6,396 bases of DNA from an uncultured Clostridia bacterium. GTDB lineage: Bacteria > Bacillota > Clostridia > Christensenellales > Aristaeellaceae. Numbering within the stretch: position 1 is the first letter of the stretch; each line of letters begins with the position of its first letter. The stretch covers positions 1 through 6,396 of the forward strand of contig CAMJXZ010000197.1 in the NCBI GenBank assembly GCA_946409855.1, written 5' to 3'. Positions 1 through 5,818 of this stretch are shown piece by piece. Below the pieces are notes generated by a model. The model saw nothing but the letters and a program-made list of their open reading frames with translations. It was not told the DNA's origin and ran no database searches. The translations under genes and the position numbers were made by a program.

Positions 1-1
1 C

Positions 2-394
2 TATATCCTGATCATCGCCTATATGATCAAATACCTGATGATGGGTATGCGCACGGTGGTGTCGGCGATGAGCCAGATCCACGTGTCGCTGGAGGAATGC
101 AGCCAGGTTTCCGGCGCCAGCTGGACGGGCACGATGTTCCGGATCACCGGGCCGCTGATTTTCCCCTCCATCGCCGCCGGCTGGTTCCTGATCTTCATCC
201 CCAGCTTCTACGAGCTCTCGATGACCACCCTGCTTTACTCCAGCACCACCAAAACCATCGGCTTCCAGCTGTACGAATACTGGACCTTTACCAGCCAGCC
301 CATGAGCTGCGCGATGGCTTTCGGCATCCTGCTGATCGTGGTATTCCTGAACTTTATCCTGAACCTCCTGACCAAGGGCGAGTTCTCCATCTAA
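2..394 (+). CDS. ABC transporter permease, ferric-iron (FbpB) type, C-terminal part only
   Basis: Inner-membrane permease subunit of a binding-protein-dependent importer; only the last 130 residues are in the window, because the frame is open through the left edge. The cytoplasmic coupling loop (EAA motif, which docks on the ATPase) is visible around residues 31-55 of the fragment. E32, G38, I48 and P51 keep the family spacing, while the two alanines are C33 and S34 and the usual Leu is G50. A membrane segment follows at about 60-78, with an IPSFYELSMTTLLYS stretch like the IPSxxELSxxLLL of iron permeases. A last membrane segment lies at about 104-123, and the protein ends in a short charged tail (TKGEFSI). 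The stop codon is 16 nt before the ATPase start, so the two are one operon. The FbpB-type call is by sequence resemblance. The substrate (ferric iron, or possibly a polyamine or similar) cannot be fixed without the solute-binding protein, which is outside the window. Confidence 0.88.
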   Translation, partial: YILIIAYMIKYLMMGMRTVVSAMSQIHVSLEECSQVSGASWTGTMFRITGPLIFPSIAAGWFLIFIPSFYELSMTTLLYSSTTKTIGFQLYEYWTFTSQPMSCAMAFGILLIVVFLNFILNLLTKGEFSI

Positions 395-401
395 GAAAGG
401 A
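394..401 (+). promoter_or_regulatory. Ribosome binding site that decides the ATPase start
   Basis: AGAAAGGA overlaps the last base of the permease stop codon. It lies 9 nt from the ATG at 411 but only 3 nt from the in-frame ATG at 405. Normal Shine-Dalgarno spacing therefore favours 411, giving a protein that begins MASVSIQNV. The overlap with the upstream stop suggests translational coupling of permease and ATPase. Confidence 0.6.
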
Positions 402-410
402 CCGATGCAT

Positions 411-1484
411 ATGGCAAGCGTCAGCATTCAGAATGTCACCAAGGCCTTTGGCAGCAACGTGGTGCTGAAGGACTTCAGCGAGACCTTCCGGGAGGGAGAA
501 TTCGTGACCCTGCTGGGCCCTTCGGGCTGCGGGAAAACCACGATGCTGCGGATCATCGCGGGCTTTGAGAAGCCCACCAGCGGCGAGGTGTACATCGGCA
601 AGGAGCTGGTTTCCGGCGGCAAGACCTTTATCCCGCCCGAAAAGCGGAACATCGGCATGGTGTTCCAGTCCTATGCGGTGTGGCCCCACATGAACGTGTT
701 CAACAACGTGGCCTACCCCCTGAAGATCAAGCACGCCTCCGGGGCGGAAATCAAGGAAAACGTCAACCGGGTGCTGGAGATCGTCCACCTGAGCCAGTAC
801 GCGTCGCGCCTGCCGTCCCAGCTTTCCGGCGGGCAGCAGCAGCGCGTGGCGCTGGCCCGCGCCCTGGTGGCGCGGCCGGGCCTGCTGCTGCTGGACGAGC
901 CGCTGTCCAACCTGGACGCGAAGCTCCGGGAAAGCATGCGCTTTGAGATCAAGGAGATCCAGTCCTCCCTGGGGATCACCGTCGTCTACGTCACTCACGA
1001 CCAGACGGAGGCCATGGCGATGTCCGACCGGATCATCCTGATCAACCAGGGCTGCATCCAGCAGGTGGCCTCTCCCGCGGAAATCTACAATCAGCCCGCC
1101 AACCAGTTCGTGGCGGACTTCCTGGGCAAGGTGGACTTCGCCAAGGGCGAATCCCAAAACGGCAGAATCGTCCTGACCGGGGCCGGCCAGTCGATCCCCT
1201 ACGACGGGGAGAAGCGGGGCAAGGTGGAAATCGCCGTGCGGCCGGAGCGCATCACCCTGTCCAAGGAAAGCGGCGAGCTGCGCGGCGTGCTGGAAACCCA
1301 GTACTATCTGGGCGACGTCAACGACTGCCGCGTCCGGGTGGGCGAGGTGTCCTTCCGGGTGATCGCCCCGCCGGAAACCTATCAGGCCATGAAGCCGGGG
1401 GATACGGTTTACCTGACCTTCCGGGAGAAGATGGTCTTCGACGACGACGGCTCCCTGGACGAAAAACTCAGGATCAAGACCTGA
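411..1484 (+). CDS. ABC transporter ATP-binding protein, FbpC/PotA type with C-terminal TOBE region
   Basis: Cytoplasmic ATPase that powers the importer whose permease lies just upstream. Numbered from the start at 411 (357 residues), all nucleotide-binding motifs are intact: Walker A GPSGCGKT at 36-43, Q-loop glutamine 86 in MVFQSYAVWPHM, signature LSGGQ at 138-142, Walker B ending in D162-E163 followed by the D-loop SNLDA, and the switch histidine 196 in VTHDQTEAMAMSDR. Residues from about 235 form the C-terminal regulatory region, with IAVRPERITL and YYLGDVNDCRVRVG typical of TOBE domains. The length matches the 340-370 residues usual for the iron, polyamine and sulfate importer ATPases. 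SYAVWPHMNVFNNVAYPL is characteristic of the FbpC branch, but substrate assignment from the ATPase alone is weak. An alternative start at 405 adds only Met-His and is poorly spaced from the ribosome binding site. The gene is followed by an intrinsic terminator. Confidence 0.95.
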   Translation: MASVSIQNVTKAFGSNVVLKDFSETFREGEFVTLLGPSGCGKTTMLRIIAGFEKPTSGEVYIGKELVSGGKTFIPPEKRNIGMVFQSYAVWPHMNVFNNVAYPLKIKHASGAEIKENVNRVLEIVHLSQYASRLPSQLSGGQQQRVALARALVARPGLLLLDEPLSNLDAKLRESMRFEIKEIQSSLGITVVYVTHDQTEAMAMSDRIILINQGCIQQVASPAEIYNQPANQFVADFLGKVDFAKGESQNGRIVLTGAGQSIPYDGEKRGKVEIAVRPERITLSKESGELRGVLETQYYLGDVNDCRVRVGEVSFRVIAPPETYQAMKPGDTVYLTFREKMVFDDDGSLDEKLRIKT

Positions 1485-1498
1485 CGGGACGGATCGAC

Positions 1499-1512
1499 GC
1501 GCGGTTTCGCGC
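1499..1512. repeat. Short GC-rich stem-loop after the ATPase gene
   Basis: GCGCG at 1499-1503 and CGCGC at 1508-1512 can pair around a GTTT loop, 14 nt after the ATPase stop codon. There is no U-tract after it, so it is not a terminator by itself. It may protect the mRNA 3' end or be chance in GC-rich DNA. Confidence 0.3.
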
Positions 1513-1523
1513 CGTAAACACTG

Positions 1524-1562
1524 GAAAGCGGAGCGGCATTTCGCCGCCCCGCTTTCGCTTTT
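1524..1562 (+). terminator. Intrinsic terminator of the ABC transporter operon
   Basis: GAAAGCGG at 1524-1531 pairs with CCGCTTTC at 1549-1556. Inside that, GCGGC at 1533-1537 pairs with GCCGC at 1543-1547 around the loop ATTTC, with a single A/C mismatch between the two helices. This makes a 13-bp GC-rich stem. It is followed two bases later by TTTT at 1559-1562, so it works for plus-strand transcripts. On the minus strand no U-tract follows the stem, so it should not stop transcription from the convergent SH3 gene efficiently. Confidence 0.85.
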
Positions 1563-1586
1563 ATTGGGATGGAGGATTTATACTGA

Positions 1587-1629
1587 TTACATCGGACGCG
1601 TGCGCGGACGGCGCAGGCATCCGGTGTAA
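1587..1629. repeat. 43-nt imperfect inverted repeat between convergent genes
   Basis: The arms 1587-1605 and 1611-1629 can pair over 19 positions around a 5-nt loop (GGACG on plus, CGTCC on minus). There are 16 Watson-Crick pairs, one G-T wobble and two mismatches, and the apical helix TGCGC/GCGCA is perfect. It begins 7 nt after the stop codon of the minus-strand SH3 gene. No U-tract follows on either strand, so it is not a classical intrinsic terminator. It may be a tail-less terminator or 3'-end stabiliser for the SH3 gene, or a dispersed intergenic palindrome of the REP kind. Confidence 0.7.
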
Positions 1630-1636
1630 GTCGGTA

Positions 1637-2749
1637 TCACTTGGCAGTAATCGGGACAAAGTCCAGATTGGTCAGGAAGTCGATGCAGACCTTGATCTGC
1701 TGGTCCGTCAGCACCTTGCTGGCGGCTTTTTCATTCGGGGTCATGTTGAACTCGATGAAGTAGCCCTTGTAGATGGACAGGATATCCACGAAGTCCATGT
1801 CCGCGCCGGTTTCCCGGGCGACCAGCAGCTTGGTGCCGTAGCCGGTCTGGCGGTAGGTGATGTCCACCTGGTTCATTTCGGTGAAGGAGGCTTCCAGGAT
1901 CGCCAGCTCTTCGTCAGTCAGGTCGTTGAGCCGTTCCACATCGCCGTAGGTTTCGTCGTACGCGATGGTCAGAAACATCTCGGGCCGGGTCGTGTTCGTG
2001 GGGATGATGGAGGCGATGATCTTGCCGCCCCGCATGTTGACCACCTGCAGATCATAGCCGTCCGGCAGCTGGCAGACCAGCTCGAACTGGCCGTTGACGT
2101 TCAGGGCGCCCAGGGTCTTCTTGGTGGCCGTGTCGTTCTTGGTGGTGAACACGATGGGGTTGCTGATTTTCACAGCGTAGTTCTTGGCGATGTAGCCGGT
2201 CTTTCCGGTTTCGGGATCCCGGGCGCGGTACCAGTTCTTGGTTTCGCCGGTGCACACCAGTTCCTTGCCGTCCCGGAGAGAAGTGATCCGGGTAGAGGTG
2301 ACGCTGGGGCCGACGCGGAAGTTGACCGAGCCGGAAACGCGGGAAGCGCGGACTTCGATGGTGAAGGGATCAACATCCCGCTGGGTCTTCAGTTCGTTGT
2401 CCAGCTGCTGGTCCGTGGACTGCTTGGAGGACGGTGAGGTGGAAGAACCGCTGGGCTTGTAGGGGCCGGGCTTGGTGGTGACCAGGAACCGGGACGCTAC
2501 GTAACCGAACGCGCCGCCCCAGTGGCCGTATGCCCAGCCGTTGCCCAGGAATTCGGATACCCAGAACTCATCGCCGTAGGGGATCTGCAGAAGCGCCCGG
2601 GAGTCGGTGGTGGGCTCTTCGCGCAGGATGACGGACTTGCCGCTGGAGGTCTTGATGTAATAGGGGGAGGCCGCGCTGGCGGCGGGGATCAGGGCGCACA
2701 TGGACAGGATGAAGGTCAGCGCCAGGACAAGAGCGGTTGTTTTACGCAT
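1637..2749 (-). CDS. Exported protein with two bacterial SH3 domains and an unassigned C-terminal domain
   Basis: 370 residues. Residues 1-26 form a signal peptide: MRKTT, a hydrophobic core, then AASA with likely cleavage after A26, so the protein is secreted or wall-associated. The first SH3b-type domain is about 30-92 (VILREEPTTDSRALLQIPYGD, then WAYGHWGGAFGYVASRFL). A Ser/Pro/Gln-rich linker spans about 95-127. The second SH3b domain is about 129-195 (VNFRVGPSVTSTRITSLRDG, then WYRARDPETGKTGYIAKNY). Residues 196-370 are a separate mixed alpha/beta domain. It ends ADMDFVDILSIYKGYFIEF, then a helix-rich tail LTDQQIKVCIDFLTNLDFV, a layout reminiscent of PsbP/DcrB-like folds; this is an impression only. 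No hydrolase motif is visible, so a peptidoglycan-binding or envelope-sensing role is the cautious guess. The start is well supported: AGGAGG at 2757-2762, 7 nt before ATG. The gene stands alone, convergent with the ABC operon. Confidence 0.88.
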   Translation of the reverse strand: MRKTTALVLALTFILSMCALIPAASAASPYYIKTSSGKSVILREEPTTDSRALLQIPYGDEFWVSEFLGNGWAYGHWGGAFGYVASRFLVTTKPGPYKPSGSSTSPSSKQSTDQQLDNELKTQRDVDPFTIEVRASRVSGSVNFRVGPSVTSTRITSLRDGKELVCTGETKNWYRARDPETGKTGYIAKNYAVKISNPIVFTTKNDTATKKTLGALNVNGQFELVCQLPDGYDLQVVNMRGGKIIASIIPTNTTRPEMFLTIAYDETYGDVERLNDLTDEELAILEASFTEMNQVDITYRQTGYGTKLLVARETGADMDFVDILSIYKGYFIEFNMTPNEKAASKVLTDQQIKVCIDFLTNLDFVPITAK

Positions 2750-2762
2750 GTTTTTTCCTCCT

Positions 2763-3028
2763 TTTTGTTTGGATCCGTGGCCGGAACGCCGCGGTGCTTC
2801 TGAAGCGATTTATCTTGATGCCCGGGCAGGGGATGCGATGTCCTTTCTGCGGGCGAATCCATATTACGGCAGAGCGTTTTCAGCGCCCTGCACGAATTGA
2901 TACGCATCAAAGAGACGGGGTGGCAGCGGAACCGGAAAAGATTTATTTTTTTAAGTTTGGCCGTTGAGATCGTGACCGTAAGGGGGTGACGAATAGCGAG
3001 CGGCCCAAATCGGGTCTCATGCCATCTT
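2763..3028. other. Non-coding gap upstream of the SH3 protein gene
   Basis: This gap between the aminopeptidase stop and the SH3 gene should hold the SH3 gene's promoter, but I see no convincing -35/-10 pair. The best -10-like hexamer on the minus strand is TAATAT (2861-2866), without a recognisable -35. An imperfect stem CAGAGCG/CGCCCTG (2870-2890, one mismatch, 7-nt loop) and an operator-like palindrome (2897-2910) lie just upstream of it. An AT-rich patch with seven T on the plus strand (2946-2952) is not preceded by a hairpin. No U-tailed terminator is visible after the aminopeptidase gene. Short open frames crossing here lack a ribosome binding site and family resemblance. Confidence 0.5.
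2897..2910. promoter_or_regulatory. Possible operator palindrome (LacI-family-like, central CG)
   Basis: TTGATACGCATCAA has arms TTGAT/ATCAA placed symmetrically around a central CG, the architecture of many LacI-family operators. It lies about 150 bp upstream of the SH3 gene start, next to the best -10-like hexamer. It is short enough to occur by chance, and no regulator gene is in the window. Confidence 0.22.
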
Positions 3029-4264
3029 TTACCGGCTGTTCATGATCTGCTCGATCTCGTCCGGGTCTTTGGGGATGTCCCGGCTCAGCACCTCGCAGCC
3101 GTCCTGTGTGATCAGCAGGTCGTCCTCGATGCGGATGCCGGTCTCTTCTTCGTCGATGTACAGGCCCGGCTCGTCGCTGATGATCCAGCCGGGCTGCAGC
3201 ACGTCCCCGGCAAAGCAGGCGTCGTGACAGTCGATCCCGATGGAGTGGCTGACGGAGTGCATGTAATATTTCCCGACGTCCTTTTCGTCCCCGATCAGGC
3301 CCAGCCGGATCAGCCCTTCGGCCAGCACCCGCTTGCAGACGTCGTTGAGGTCTTTGAGGGTAATGCCCGGCCGGGCGGCCTCCGCCACCGCCCGGTTGGC
3401 GGAAAGTACCAGGTTGTAGATCTCCCGCTGGCGGGGCGTGTAGCGGCCGTTCACGGGAAAGGTGCGGGTGATGTCGCTGCAGTAGTTTTTGTACTTGGCG
3501 CCCAGATCCATCAGCAGCAGCTGGCCGTCCCGGGCCTCGTCCCGGTTGGTTTCGTAGTGCATCATGCAGCCGTTTCGGCCCGCCCCGGCGATGGTGTTGA
3601 ACGCCATGCGGACGGCGCCCAGCCGCCGGCAGGCGGATTCGAATTCGGCCTGGGCCTGGTATTCCTTCATCCCGGGCGAAAGCGTCCGCAGGACGGCGTC
3701 CAGTCCCTGGCGGGTGATGCCGACGGCCCGGCGGACCCGCTCGATCTCCTCTTCGTCCTTGACCTCCCGGAGCGGCACGCAGGCGGCGCGCAGGTCGTGC
3801 AGGACGGCCGCGGGGTATTTGCGGCGGAAGCCCTCCGCGCACAGCGCGCTGTAATCCGGCAGATCGCTTTCCTGGCAGCGGTACAGGTCAAAGTACACGT
3901 GCTCGATGCGGAAGCGCCCCATATACCGGCTGATCCAGCCGCCGAGCTCCTCCGTCGGGCGGACGTCCTCCACGCCGCTGACGGCGGAGGCCTCCTCTTT
4001 GGTGGGCATTTTGCCGGTCCAACGTTCCCGGGCGGGGTCGGCCGGCTCGATGAACAGCGTTTCCGCTGTTTTGCCGTTTACCTTCGCCGCCGCCAGGCAC
4101 ATCTTTTCCCGTTCCAGCCCGGTCAGGTAAAAGAACTGGGAATTGACCTCAAAATCGTAATAGTGGTCTTCGTTGGTGTGCAGCGGGACGCCGGCGTGGG
4201 CAAAGACCAGGCTGTTGTCCGGCAGCGTCTCATAGAGCTTCTTTCTGTGTTCCGGAAAGCCCAT
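3029..4264 (-). CDS. pepP: Xaa-Pro aminopeptidase (aminopeptidase P, M24B metallopeptidase)
   Basis: Cytoplasmic dinuclear-metal (usually Mn) peptidase that removes an N-terminal residue preceding proline. It has 411 residues from the start chosen here. An aminopeptidase P N-terminal domain covers about 1-130 (FPEHRKKLYETLPDNSLVFAHAG, then FEVNSQFFYLTGLE). The pita-bread catalytic domain follows from about 165. All five metal ligands are visible: D253 (LLLMDLGA), D264 (CSDITRTFP), H340 (SVSHSIGIDCHD), E365 (ISDEPGLYI) and E380 (GIRIEDDLL). The accessory H236 (GCMMHYETN), H347 and R378 are also present. There is no signal peptide. The start at 4264 is preferred over ATG 4285 because AGGTGA (4270-4275) is 5 nt upstream of it, while the 4285 ATG follows a palindrome and has no ribosome binding site; using it would add MKRKVTA. 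The upstream VTC gene has its own terminator, so this gene is probably not simply part of that operon. Whether it has its own promoter is unclear. Confidence 0.95.
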   Translation of the reverse strand: MGFPEHRKKLYETLPDNSLVFAHAGVPLHTNEDHYYDFEVNSQFFYLTGLEREKMCLAAAKVNGKTAETLFIEPADPARERWTGKMPTKEEASAVSGVEDVRPTEELGGWISRYMGRFRIEHVYFDLYRCQESDLPDYSALCAEGFRRKYPAAVLHDLRAACVPLREVKDEEEIERVRRAVGITRQGLDAVLRTLSPGMKEYQAQAEFESACRRLGAVRMAFNTIAGAGRNGCMMHYETNRDEARDGQLLLMDLGAKYKNYCSDITRTFPVNGRYTPRQREIYNLVLSANRAVAEAARPGITLKDLNDVCKRVLAEGLIRLGLIGDEKDVGKYYMHSVSHSIGIDCHDACFAGDVLQPGWIISDEPGLYIDEEETGIRIEDDLLITQDGCEVLSRDIPKDPDEIEQIMNSR

Positions 4265-4269
4265 GGCAG

Positions 4270-4275
4270 TCACCT
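4270..4275 (-). promoter_or_regulatory. Ribosome binding site that decides the aminopeptidase start
   Basis: On the minus strand AAGGAAGGTGA ends 5 nt before the ATG at 4264, and its AGGTGA (4270-4275) matches the Shine-Dalgarno consensus. It lies between the two candidate ATGs, so translation from 4285 would have to run through it. The downstream ATG is therefore the likely start. Confidence 0.75.
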
Positions 4276-4293
4276 TCCTTTTCATCTGGGGCG

Positions 4294-4317
4294 CGGGGCG
4301 CCGGGCCCGGCGCCCCG
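4294..4317. repeat. Perfect 24-bp GC-only palindrome in the aminopeptidase leader
   Basis: CGGGGCGCCGGG is followed at once by its exact reverse complement CCCGGCGCCCCG. It contains only G and C and sits 29 bp upstream of the aminopeptidase start, just after the VTC terminator. In RNA it would form a 10-bp stem with a GGCC tetraloop. It could be a second terminator stem, an mRNA 5' stabiliser, an attenuator or a protein-binding site. No U-tract follows it on the minus strand. Confidence 0.8.
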
Positions 4318-4321
4318 AAGT

Positions 4322-4348
4322 AAAACAGGCGGCCCGTCCGGCCGCCTG
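4322..4348 (-). terminator. Intrinsic terminator of the CotH / DUF4956 / VTC operon
   Basis: Read on the minus strand, CAGGCGGCC, loop GGACG, GGCCGCCTG form a perfect 9-bp stem (4326-4334 with 4340-4348) followed directly by TTTT (4322-4325). It starts 9 nt after the VTC stop codon. The U-tract is short, so some read-through into the aminopeptidase gene is possible. Confidence 0.82.
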
Positions 4349-4357
4349 ACATCAGGG

Positions 4358-5065
4358 TCAAATATCGTCTTTCCCCTCAAACCGCCGGCACCAGGTGTAT
4401 TTGGAAACGGCGCTCCTGCAGGCTTCCGGCACGGCCCAGGAAAGCAGCTCCGCGATGTAGGGCGGCAGCACGCGGTCGTACTTGACTTCCAGGATGGTCC
4501 AGGGCTCGTCAAAGGGGGAGACCGTGGGGACATAGGGGTTGAACATATCCGTGCGGTTCAGGCCGGAATGCAGGTTCTTGTCCAGGGTGATTCGGACGGT
4601 TTCGGCGGGGTGCAGGTAAGGCTCCCGGTCGTAGTCCACGATCACCACCGGGCGGAGCAGCCGGGTGCGCATCTCCCGGTAGACGTCGCTCAGGAGGCTG
4701 TAGTGGGTGCTTTCCAGGCCGTCCGGGTCCCCGGCGATCAGCTGCTCCGCCAGGTCCCGGGGGATCTTCAGGGAACGCTTGGAGATCAGGTCCCCGTACT
4801 TGCTCTTGCATTCCAGGAAGATCGACCGGTCGGAATAATTGTAGATGCGGATCCTGTATTTCTGGCGGTAATAAATGCCGCTCATCTTGTCGTACAGGGC
4901 ATCGTCGTAAACGGTATCGAAATACAGCGAACGGATGGAATACTGGCCGCCGTTCCTGGCCGCGTGCGGGTCCAGCGAAAGGACGGGAAGCAGATGCCGC
5001 CGGACGATGTCTGCCTGCATGGGACTGAGCAGATATTTGAGCTCATGCCGCAGCGGGATGGCCAT
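4358..5065 (-). CDS. VTC-domain protein (polyphosphate polymerase domain)
   Basis: 235 residues, the size of a stand-alone VTC catalytic domain (triphosphate-tunnel-metalloenzyme fold). Yeast Vtc4, the founding member, makes polyphosphate from ATP. The tunnel's charged strands are recognisable: RHELKYLL (R6, E8, K10), SIRSLYFDT (R45, D51), YRIRIYN (R71, R73), FLECKSKYGDLISKRSL (E85, K87, K96, R97), VVIVDYDREPY (R147), VRITLDKNL (R158, D162) and TILEVKYDRVLPPYI (E193, K195), with a final SKY near 221-223. It has no SPX domain, membrane segment or signal peptide, so it is probably a cytosolic enzyme that would need a partner to act at the membrane. Only 3 nt separate its ATG from the DUF4956 stop codon, so the two are very likely translationally coupled; a weak GGGGG lies 8 nt upstream. 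Polyphosphate synthesis is the family expectation and is not shown for this protein. Confidence 0.9.
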   Translation of the reverse strand: MAIPLRHELKYLLSPMQADIVRRHLLPVLSLDPHAARNGGQYSIRSLYFDTVYDDALYDKMSGIYYRQKYRIRIYNYSDRSIFLECKSKYGDLISKRSLKIPRDLAEQLIAGDPDGLESTHYSLLSDVYREMRTRLLRPVVIVDYDREPYLHPAETVRITLDKNLHSGLNRTDMFNPYVPTVSPFDEPWTILEVKYDRVLPPYIAELLSWAVPEACRSAVSKYTWCRRFEGKDDI

Positions 5066-5068
5066 ACA

Positions 5069-5761
5069 TCAGGCCCCCGTTTCCGTCTGGCAGGCGACGA
5101 GCGTGGCGTCGTGCACGCCTTCGATATCCAGGATCCTGCTGACCAGGTCGGTCTTCTGGTCCAGCCGGACCTCGTAGGTCATTTCCGCGCCGGCGCGGGT
5201 GACGGTCTTGGAGCGCAGGCGGTAGTTGCGGACCTCCCGGCGCAGGGCGGACTCGATGTCCCCCTGGGCGTATTCGTCGTAGTGCATGACCAGCAGATAG
5301 CTGTTGGGGTTGCGCAGCTTGAAGAAGCTCAGCGCCAGCAGGATCACCCCGATGCCGATCACCACGACCAGCGCGACGATGTACATCTTGGCCCCCAGCA
5401 GGATGCCCATGGTGATGGCCCAGAACATGTACGCGGTATCCAGCGGCTCCTTGACGGCGGTACGGAAGCGGACGATGGACAGCGCGCCGACCATGCCCAT
5501 GGACAGCGCCACGTCCGAGCCGATGGCCATGACCACCGGCGCCGTGACCAGCGTCAGCATGATCAGCGTCAGGGAGAAGGTCGGGCTGTAGAGCACGCCC
5601 CGGTAGGTCTTTTTGTAGACCCAGGAGATGATCAGCCCGGCTACCAGGGCGCTGGCCAGCGCCAGGGCCACGCTGGCAGGGGTGAAGCTGCTCAGCTGTT
5701 GGGCAAACCAGTCCGAAATGGCGCTGCTTCTGTTCAGGTCGCTGAAAGATACGGAATTCAT
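5069..5761 (-). CDS. DUF4956 family membrane protein
   Basis: 230 residues. After a short N-terminal tail come hydrophobic segments at about 29-49, 61-80, 84-97, 109-122 and 124-147, consistent with about four membrane passes. The family hallmark is MGMVGALSIVRFRT with AVKEPLDTAYMFWAI (88-116), a conserved Arg/Lys/Glu patch between membrane segments. Residues 150-230 are a soluble tail (SYLLVMHYDEYAQGD, YRLRSKTVTRAGAEMTYEVRL, ILDIEGVHDATLVA) that looks like a small ferredoxin/ACT-like domain, probably cytoplasmic. The biochemical function of the family is unknown to me. Its neighbours on either side, CotH kinase and VTC, are the usual ones for DUF4956. The start is well supported by AGGAGG at 5770-5775, 8 nt before ATG. 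The 57-nt gap to the CotH stop has no hairpin and no credible promoter, so this is one operon. Confidence 0.9.
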   Translation of the reverse strand: MNSVSFSDLNRSSAISDWFAQQLSSFTPASVALALASALVAGLIISWVYKKTYRGVLYSPTFSLTLIMLTLVTAPVVMAIGSDVALSMGMVGALSIVRFRTAVKEPLDTAYMFWAITMGILLGAKMYIVALVVVIGIGVILLALSFFKLRNPNSYLLVMHYDEYAQGDIESALRREVRNYRLRSKTVTRAGAEMTYEVRLDQKTDLVSRILDIEGVHDATLVACQTETGA

Positions 5762-5818
5762 ACCGGGGGCCTCCTATTATATAGATAGATTGATGGTTTC
5801 CTGCTGCGCTGTACCGCG

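Noticed and set aside
354..1157. 267-codon minus-strand open frame opposite the ABC ATPase
   Set aside because: Fully antisense to a gene with every ABC motif intact; the translation is His/Gln/Leu-rich and unlike any family.
2690..2749. Possible lipoprotein signal at Cys18 of the SH3 protein
   Set aside because: The residues before the cysteine are L-S-M, and Met at -1 does not fit a lipobox. The ASA-A site at residues 24-27 is a good ordinary signal peptidase site.
2941..2955. T-rich run on the plus strand as a terminator tail
   Set aside because: No stable hairpin precedes it on the plus strand and no plus-strand gene ends nearby; on the minus strand it is an A-run.
2943..3842. 299-codon minus-strand frame overlapping the aminopeptidase gene
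   Set aside because: Same strand but a different frame. Its Arg/Gly/Pro-rich translation is typical of a frame-shifted GC-rich gene, and the aminopeptidase frame carries all five metal ligands without a break.
5776..5781. TATAAT on the minus strand before the DUF4956 gene
   Set aside because: It directly abuts the AGGAGG, which would leave no room for a leader, and no -35 hexamer lies 16-18 bp upstream (CAGGAA or GCAGGA instead of TTGACA). It is better read as an AT-rich ribosome-binding-site neighbourhood.
3224..5788. Uninterrupted 854-codon open frame on the plus strand
   Set aside because: It runs antisense to the aminopeptidase, VTC and DUF4956 genes, which all have clear family motifs and two of which have strong ribosome binding sites. 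The translation is low-complexity in feel (rich in His, Gln, Asp, Gly, Arg), has no family resemblance, and is explained by the third-position GC bias of the real genes.
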